From: Flavobacterium rivuli WB 3.3-2 = DSM 21788
GTDB lineage: Bacteria; Bacteroidota; Bacteroidia; Flavobacteriales; Flavobacteriaceae
Assembly (NCBI RefSeq): GCF_000378485.1
Contig: NZ_KB899975.1
Location: forward strand, 81,106 to 145,105
Direction of reading: 5' to 3'
Length of the DNA stretch: 64,000 nucleotides
A program made the translations under genes and the position numbers. Below the pieces are notes generated by a model. That model had not been told where the DNA came from and ran no database searches. It worked only from the letters and a program-made list of their open reading frames with translations. This document shows positions 59,503 to 64,000 of the stretch, one piece after another (the stretch's first letter is position 1; each line of letters starts with the position of its first letter).

Positions 59503-59532
59503 TTTGTAAAGAAGCATTATAGCTTATTTTTG
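59503..59532 (+). promoter_or_regulatory. Full Bacteroidota promoter (-33 TTTG, -7 TATTTTTG) of the Kef operon
   Basis: TTTG (59503-59506), an 18-bp spacer, then TATTTTTG (59525-59532), matching TTG-N17-23-TAnnTTTG. The predicted start of transcription is near 59538, giving a leader of about 40 bases before the kefF-like ATG. This is the clearest promoter in the window. Confidence 0.7.
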
Positions 59533-59578
59533 GAATAAGTGCCTCTGCACTTAACAATAAATTTAAACAGGACACAAC

Positions 59579-60181
59579 ATGCCCTCCAAGATCCTTATAC
59601 TTTTTGCCCATCCATTGTTCGAGAAATCGAACGCTAACAATGCGTTGGTAAACAATATCCCGGATTCTCCTAATATAACGTTTCACGACTTGTATCAGGA
59701 GTATCCGGATTTTGATATTGATGTAAAAAGAGAACAGGAATTATTGGTCCTCCATGATATTATAATCTGGCACCACCCTATGTACTGGTACAGCTGCCCA
59801 CCGTTGTTAAAGCAATGGATAGACCTCGTGTTAGAGCATGGCTGGGCATACGGCAGGGAGGGTACGGCACTAAAAGGCAAGTTACTTTTACAGGCGCTTA
59901 CCACCGGTGGTAAAAAAGAAAATTATTGTGCCACCGGCGTAGACCGTTTTACCATACCACAACTAATGGAACCTTTTTGCCAGACGGCTAAAGTTTGTAA
60001 TATGCATTACCTGCCACCCTTTGTAGTGCACGGAACCCACTCTATGACTGAAGACAGTTATACAAAATATGGAGAGTTATACGGACAGGCACTGCATTAC
60101 CTTGAAAATAAGGAAATACAACTTGCAGAACTCTCCAACTTTAAATATTTTAACGACTGGATAGTAACCAAAATAACATAA
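59579..60181 (+). CDS. kefF: KefF-like NAD(P)H-dependent flavin oxidoreductase
   Basis: 200 residues of the flavodoxin-like NQO1/MdaB/KefF family: KILILFAHPLFEKSNANNAL (FMN/FAD phosphate loop), IIWHHPMYWYSCPPLLKQWI, LEHGWAYGREGTALKGKLLL and a His-rich C-terminal part. In E. coli KefF binds the KefC antiporter and aids its activity. The direct neighbourhood, 4 bp before a KefB/KefC-type antiporter, supports that role. It has its own promoter. Confidence 0.87.
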   Translation: MPSKILILFAHPLFEKSNANNALVNNIPDSPNITFHDLYQEYPDFDIDVKREQELLVLHDIIIWHHPMYWYSCPPLLKQWIDLVLEHGWAYGREGTALKGKLLLQALTTGGKKENYCATGVDRFTIPQLMEPFCQTAKVCNMHYLPPFVVHGTHSMTEDSYTKYGELYGQALHYLENKEIQLAELSNFKYFNDWIVTKIT

Positions 60182-60185
60182 AGCC

Positions 60186-62069
60186 ATGTCAGACAGTCTT
60201 TTATTTCAGGCAATAATATACCTGCTGGCCGCTGTAATTTGTGTGCCAATAGCCAAGAAACTTGGCCTTAGTTCTATACTGGGCTACCTCTTTGCGGGTA
60301 TATTTATAGGTCCGCACGTGTTAGGCCTTATAGGCCAGGAGGGCCAGGACATTATGCATTTTGCCGAGTTTGGAGTAGTTATGATGCTGTTCCTCATTGG
60401 CCTTGAACTCGACCCTTATAAATTTTGGCGAATGCGGCGTGTTATCGTGGGTATGGGCATGCTGCAACTGTTAGGTACAGTTACCGTGCTGTTTATAGCC
60501 TGCTCTATAGTTTTAAGGTGGGAGTGGCAGGTAACACTTGTTATTTCACTGGCATTAACACTATCATCTACCGCTATTGTAATGCAAACTCTTAAAGAAA
60601 AAGGGCTTACTAAAACATCTATGGGGCGGTCGTCTTTTGCAGTGCTCCTGTTTCAGGATATTGCAGTAATCCCCATACTTGCAATACTTCCGCTATTGGC
60701 AGAAGGGAATATTAATAACAAAGGCATTAACGAATCTATTATATCGCACATGCCTGCCTGGCTGCAAACGCCAATTGTTTTTGGTACTATAGGCCTGGTA
60801 TATTTAGGCGGAAAATACCTGATAATACCGTTGCTGCATATTGTAGCTAAAACACGCCTGCAGGAGTTATTTACGGCATCTGCCCTGCTGTTGGTTATGG
60901 GTGTATCGTTTATGATGCAGCTTGTTGGGCTTAGTCCCGCCCTTGGTGCCTTTATTGCCGGGATGGTATTGGCCAACAGTGAATTTCGCCATGAACTTGA
61001 GGGAGATATAGCCCCGTTCAAAGGATTGCTTTTAGGCTTGTTCTTTATAGGTGTAGGAGCTTCTATAAACTTTAGCCTTATCATGGCCGACCCTGCTTTT
61101 ATTATAATCTTCAGCACCATTTTTAATACCATAAAATTCTTTGTTTTGTTAGGTGTTGGCAGGATATACAAAAAAAGTTCCGACCAAAACCTGCTTTTCT
61201 CTTTTGCCCTTAGTCAGGCAGGGGAATTTGGGTTTGTTATATTAGGATTTGCAGTGCAGCTTAACCTCATACCCACGGTGCTTTCAAGCCAGATGATGGC
61301 TGTTATTGCCATAAGCATGGTAGGTACACCCTTCTTATTGCTGATAAATGAAAAATGGATAGACCCTTTCTTCGGAGTAAAAGAAAGACAGTCTAAAAAG
61401 AAATATGATACTATTGAGGAAGATCAGAACGATGTGGTTATCGCTGGTTTTGGAAATTTTGGCAGTACTATAGGCCGCCTGCTCAAGGCAAACGGTATAC
61501 CTGCAACGGTACTTGATATGGATTCTGACAGGGTAGAATCGTTGCGTAAAATGGGGTTTAAGGTATATTATGGCGATGCTTTACGACTTGAATTATTAAA
61601 AGCTGCCGGCTGCGAACATGCCAAAATATTTATTGCTGCCATAGATAACCCACGGGTAAACCTAAAGGTGGTAGAGATGATAAAAAAACACTATCCCCAC
61701 CTCAAAATATTTGCCCGTGCCCGCAACCGAAATGATGCTTTTGAACTTGTAAATATTGGCATTAATGATTTTTACCGCGAAAACTTGTATAGTGCCGTGC
61801 ATCTTGGCGTAGATGCCCTTGTAGAAATGGGGCAGCGCAGGTATACTGCTACAAGACAGGGACAACGCTTTATAAAATACGATGAGGAAGCTACCTTTAG
61901 GCTTGCAGAGAAACGCCATGATAAAAAAGCACTACTTATGAGCACTATGCAGGAAATTGAAATTCAGGAACAATTAATCCGGGAAGACCTGTATGCGCAG
62001 CTTAGCGCTAATGACCATGCCTGGGAAAGTGCAGATCTTAAAAAAGAAGAAAAGGAAGAAGGTTTTTAA
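60186..62069 (+). CDS. kefC: KefB/KefC-type K+/H+ antiporter with RCK domain
   Basis: 627 residues. Residues about 1-385 form the CPA2 monovalent cation/proton antiporter with about 12 helices (GLSSILGYLFAGIFIGPHVL, ALTLSSTAIVMQTL, GLSPALGAFIAGMVLANSEF). Residues about 415-535 hold a TrkA-N/RCK Rossmann domain (DVVIAGFGNFGSTIGRLLKA, DMDSDRVESLRKMGFKVYYG). Such proteins release K+ in response to electrophiles and glutathione adducts. Length matches KefC (620 residues in E. coli). The downstream tail is helical and charged. It is coupled to the KefF-like gene and closed by a terminator. Confidence 0.93.
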   Translation: MSDSLLFQAIIYLLAAVICVPIAKKLGLSSILGYLFAGIFIGPHVLGLIGQEGQDIMHFAEFGVVMMLFLIGLELDPYKFWRMRRVIVGMGMLQLLGTVTVLFIACSIVLRWEWQVTLVISLALTLSSTAIVMQTLKEKGLTKTSMGRSSFAVLLFQDIAVIPILAILPLLAEGNINNKGINESIISHMPAWLQTPIVFGTIGLVYLGGKYLIIPLLHIVAKTRLQELFTASALLLVMGVSFMMQLVGLSPALGAFIAGMVLANSEFRHELEGDIAPFKGLLLGLFFIGVGASINFSLIMADPAFIIIFSTIFNTIKFFVLLGVGRIYKKSSDQNLLFSFALSQAGEFGFVILGFAVQLNLIPTVLSSQMMAVIAISMVGTPFLLLINEKWIDPFFGVKERQSKKKYDTIEEDQNDVVIAGFGNFGSTIGRLLKANGIPATVLDMDSDRVESLRKMGFKVYYGDALRLELLKAAGCEHAKIFIAAIDNPRVNLKVVEMIKKHYPHLKIFARARNRNDAFELVNIGINDFYRENLYSAVHLGVDALVEMGQRRYTATRQGQRFIKYDEEATFRLAEKRHDKKALLMSTMQEIEIQEQLIREDLYAQLSANDHAWESADLKKEEKEEGF

Positions 62070-62076
62070 TTAAAAT

Positions 62077-62105
62077 AAAAAAACCCATACTGTAAGTACG
62101 GGTTC
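62077..62105. terminator. Bidirectional terminator
   Basis: Stem AACCCATAC / GTACGGGTT (one mismatch) with a TGTA-type loop, flanked by an A-run and CCTGTAT. It lies between the converging antiporter and transaldolase genes. Confidence 0.6.
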
Positions 62106-62127
62106 CTGTATAAATCGAATAAGTATA

Positions 62128-62784
62128 TTACTGATTTGCTTTTGCATGGTCTGCAAGAAACTGGGCTAAGCCAAGATCTGTAAGCGGGTGTTTAAGCAAT
62201 CCTGCAATTGCAGAAAGTGGCCCGGTAATAACATCTGCACCTATCTTAGCACAATTAATAATGTGCATAGGATGACGCACAGAAGCTGCAAGAATTTCAG
62301 TTTCATAACCATAATTATCATATATAAGGCGAATATCTTCTATAAGCTGTAAACCATCTGTAGAGATATCATCAAGGCGGCCAATAAATGGCGACACATA
62401 AGTAGCCCCTGCCTTAGCGGCAAGCAATGCCTGCCCTGCAGAAAACACAAGGGTTACATTAGTTTTAATACCTCTTTCAGAGAAATATTTGGCAGCCTTA
62501 ACACCTTCCTTTGTCATTGGCAATTTCACTACAATACGTTCATGCAATTCGGCAAGTTCTTCACCTTCACGCACCATACCGTCAAAGTCTGTAGCTATAA
62601 CCTCCGCACTTACATCGCCATCACTAATATTACAAATATCAACGTAATGTTTTAATACGTTATCCTTGCCGCTAATGCCTTCTTTAGCCATAAGCGACGG
62701 ATTTGTAGTTACACCATCAAGTATTCCCATTTCCTGGGCCTCTTTAATTTGGGCAAGGTTTGCCGTGTCAATAAAAAATTTCAT
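62128..62784 (-). CDS. fsa: Transaldolase / fructose-6-phosphate aldolase family
   Basis: 218 residues of the short transaldolase subfamily. MKFFIDTANLAQIKEAQEMG, DGVTTNPSLMAKEG, the Schiff-base Lys87 in IVVKLPMTKEG, and NVTLVFSAGQALLAAKAGAT are all in place, as is the closing GADVITGPLSAIAGLLKHPL. Members act as true transaldolases in the pentose phosphate pathway or as fructose-6-phosphate aldolases; active-site details not readable here decide which. Its promoter-like element lies in the end of the SDR gene upstream. Confidence 0.93.
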   Translation of the reverse strand: MKFFIDTANLAQIKEAQEMGILDGVTTNPSLMAKEGISGKDNVLKHYVDICNISDGDVSAEVIATDFDGMVREGEELAELHERIVVKLPMTKEGVKAAKYFSERGIKTNVTLVFSAGQALLAAKAGATYVSPFIGRLDDISTDGLQLIEDIRLIYDNYGYETEILAASVRHPMHIINCAKIGADVITGPLSAIAGLLKHPLTDLGLAQFLADHAKANQ

Positions 62785-62817
62785 TTGTTATGAGTATTTG
62801 TTGTGTGAAAATTTGCG

Positions 62818-62825
62818 CAAAACTA
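62818..62825 (-). promoter_or_regulatory. -7 element of the transaldolase gene
   Basis: CAAAACTA, i.e. TAGTTTTG on the minus strand, 34 bp before the start. It overlaps the last codon of the upstream SDR gene. Confidence 0.45.
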
Positions 62826-63626
62826 CAATTTATAATGGTTCATCAGCATTTTTTCATACACTTTATCAGGTAAGATCCTTTTAAGTACTATTGAGAATTT
62901 TTGCATAAAAACACCCACTTTATAATGAACATTAGGGTTATGTGTTTTTATAATGCTGTAAACGGCCTCTGCCATTTCTAACGGATTGCTGCCGGCATCA
63001 ACATGGGAATCCATCATTTTTAAAGTTGCCCCATAAGGAATTTCGTATGGAGAACTCTTAAGTAAGGGTGCGTGGTAACGCCCGGCAGCAATATTTGTAG
63101 CAAAATCACCCGGTGCTACACTTGTAATTGTAATGCCAAAGTTTTTTACCTCCATGCGTAACGCTTCTGTAATGAGTTCTAACGCCCCTTTCGATGCTGA
63201 GTAAACGCTCCTGTAAGGCAAACCCATATACGCTGCTATTGAGGTTACATTAATAATTAATCCGCTTTTTTGAATACGCATTTGGGGTAATACAGCTTTC
63301 ATCACCTCTATTGGCCCAAAAAGATTGGTTTCAAAATTATTTCTTATTTCTTCAGCCGGTATTTCCTCAAGCGGGCCCGTAATACCTACACCCGCATTAT
63401 TTATCAGTATGTCTATAGAACCTTCTTTATTAATAACCTGTGCAACAGCTGTTTTAATGCTTTCAGAAATACGGACATCCAGTGCTACTAATGGAAATAA
63501 AGAACCTGTCACTTTATCAGGATTACGGCTTGTACCATATACTTTATAACCTTTTACATGAAGAAATTCTCCAATTGATTTACCAATTCCGGATGAACCG
63601 CCCGTTATAAAAACTACTTTACCCAT
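62823..63626 (-). CDS. Short-chain dehydrogenase/reductase
   Basis: 267 residues of a classical SDR. Cofactor loop TGGSSGIGK, then NNAGVG, Ser in NVTSIAAYMG and the catalytic YSASKGALELI. The Arg at about 37 in GTSRNPDKV suggests NADPH preference. The C-terminal 45 residues (HYKVGVFMQKFSIVLKRILP) extend beyond the core as in the group acting on lipids or steroids. The substrate is unknown. It lies upstream of the transaldolase on the same strand. Confidence 0.92.
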   Translation of the reverse strand: MGKVVFITGGSSGIGKSIGEFLHVKGYKVYGTSRNPDKVTGSLFPLVALDVRISESIKTAVAQVINKEGSIDILINNAGVGITGPLEEIPAEEIRNNFETNLFGPIEVMKAVLPQMRIQKSGLIINVTSIAAYMGLPYRSVYSASKGALELITEALRMEVKNFGITITSVAPGDFATNIAAGRYHAPLLKSSPYEIPYGATLKMMDSHVDAGSNPLEMAEAVYSIIKTHNPNVHYKVGVFMQKFSIVLKRILPDKVYEKMLMNHYKL

Positions 63627-63737
63627 TTTATTAGCTGAAGATTAATTGTATGTAACTAAAAGCGAAATTACTGAAGTTTAGGTATTAATCAAAGTAACTT
63701 ATGTGCAATCATCCTTAAATCTTTGGGATAACACAAA

Positions 63738-63775
63738 ACAAAAAGCCCTTTATCTATACGGATAAAGGGCTTTTA
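63738..63775 (-). terminator. Rho-independent terminator of the rRNA operon
   Basis: Stem AAAAGCCCTTTATC / GATAAAGGGCTTTT with a TATACG loop region and flanking A/T runs. It lies just after the 5S gene on the minus strand and could work in both directions. Confidence 0.85.
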
Positions 63776-63781
63776 AAAAGA

Positions 63782-63888
63782 AAGGCGATGACATACTCTC
63801 CCACAAACTGCAGTACCATCTGCGCAGGCGGGCTTAACTACTCTGTTCGGGATGGGAAGAGGTGAGCCCCGCCGCAATAATCACCTTA
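63782..63888 (-). rRNA. rrf: 5S ribosomal RNA
   Basis: Minus-strand sequence begins AAGGTGATTATTGCGGCGGG, has the conserved CTCACCTCTTCCCATCCCGA, CAGAGTAGTTAAGCCCGC and GATGGTACTG segments and closes with GTGGGAGAGTATGTCATCGCC-like bases that pair with the 5' end (AAGGTGAT with ATCGCCTT). Length about 107 nt. Ends are approximate by a few bases. Confidence 0.95.
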
Positions 63889-64000
63889 AAAGGTTCATTG
63901 CTTTGGACAATGATTTACGCGTATACCGTTAACTATGAACTGTAAACCGTAAACTAATAATATTAACATACTGAGATAAAGAAAAAATAGTATTTAGAAA
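63889..64000 (-). other. 23S-5S internal transcribed spacer (partial)
   Basis: About 112 bp of AT-rich DNA upstream of the minus-strand 5S gene. By rRNA operon order the 23S gene lies beyond the window end. Contains the near-palindromic CCGTTAACTATGAACTGTAA. No tRNA was seen. Confidence 0.7.

Noticed and set aside
63889..64000. tRNA gene in the rRNA spacer
   Set aside because: No cloverleaf or conserved GTTCRA-type T-arm seen.

Overview
This is a chromosomal segment from a member of the Bacteroidota, most likely a Flavobacteriaceae species close to Flavobacterium. The signs are: C-terminal sorting tails of the type IX secretion system (T9SS) on two secreted proteins; carboxypeptidase-regulatory (CarboxypepD_reg) and TonB-plug domains; GH92, DUF2188, DUF6526 and SO2930-type proteins; TAnnTTTG promoter elements in place of the E. 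coli -10 box; almost no strong Shine-Dalgarno sequences; and AT-rich spacers full of short palindromic repeats. No phage, transposase or CRISPR array was found, and no tRNA was recognised by eye.

Layout. 1-6.9 kb: the start of recQ with an AAA ATPase, small secreted or membrane proteins of unknown role, ornithine aminotransferase (rocD) and an Smr-domain protein. 6.9-10.4 kb: an ECF sigma factor overlapping a chimeric membrane protein (TM, CarboxypepD_reg, TonB plug, VWA, DUF3520). 10.5-13.6 kb: a propeller-like protein, PPK2 and a leucine-rich-repeat protein. 13.7-21.8 kb: one 2708-residue T9SS cargo protein with a PhoD-like phosphatase at its N-terminus and a PhoX-like (DUF839) domain near its C-terminus, separated by LamG repeats. 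22.2-27.2 kb: two overlapping di-heme peroxidase genes and a lipoprotein tyrosine phosphatase. 27.2-37.9 kb: Nudix, GH92 mannosidase, YceI, two disordered hydrophilic proteins, and small enzymes including HAD, YdeI-like, glycolipid-binding and M48-like proteins. 38-41.3 kb: a tandem pair of erythromycin-esterase-like proteins. 41.5-48 kb: rmuC, a thioesterase, two paralogous di-heme lipoproteins and a VCBS/ASPIC T9SS protein. 48-56.2 kb: a serine-palmitoyltransferase-like enzyme, a tightly overlapping TM2/DUF2752/DUF4870-like/rdgB operon, a DEAD-box helicase, a TrmH methyltransferase and a second ECF sigma/anti-sigma pair. 56.2-58.1 kb: repeat-rich spacers around a Sir2 deacylase. 58.1-63.9 kb: purB, a KefF/KefC-like antiporter operon, a transaldolase, an SDR, and the 5S end of an rRNA operon on the minus strand.

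Most of the window is ordinary chromosome. The parts most worth a second look are the giant PhoD-LamG-PhoX protein, the sigma factor paired with a plug/VWA chimera, the duplicated di-heme cytochrome loci, a sirtuin without zinc cysteines, and several elaborate non-coding palindromic repeats (41.3, 56.4 and 57.4-58.0 kb).
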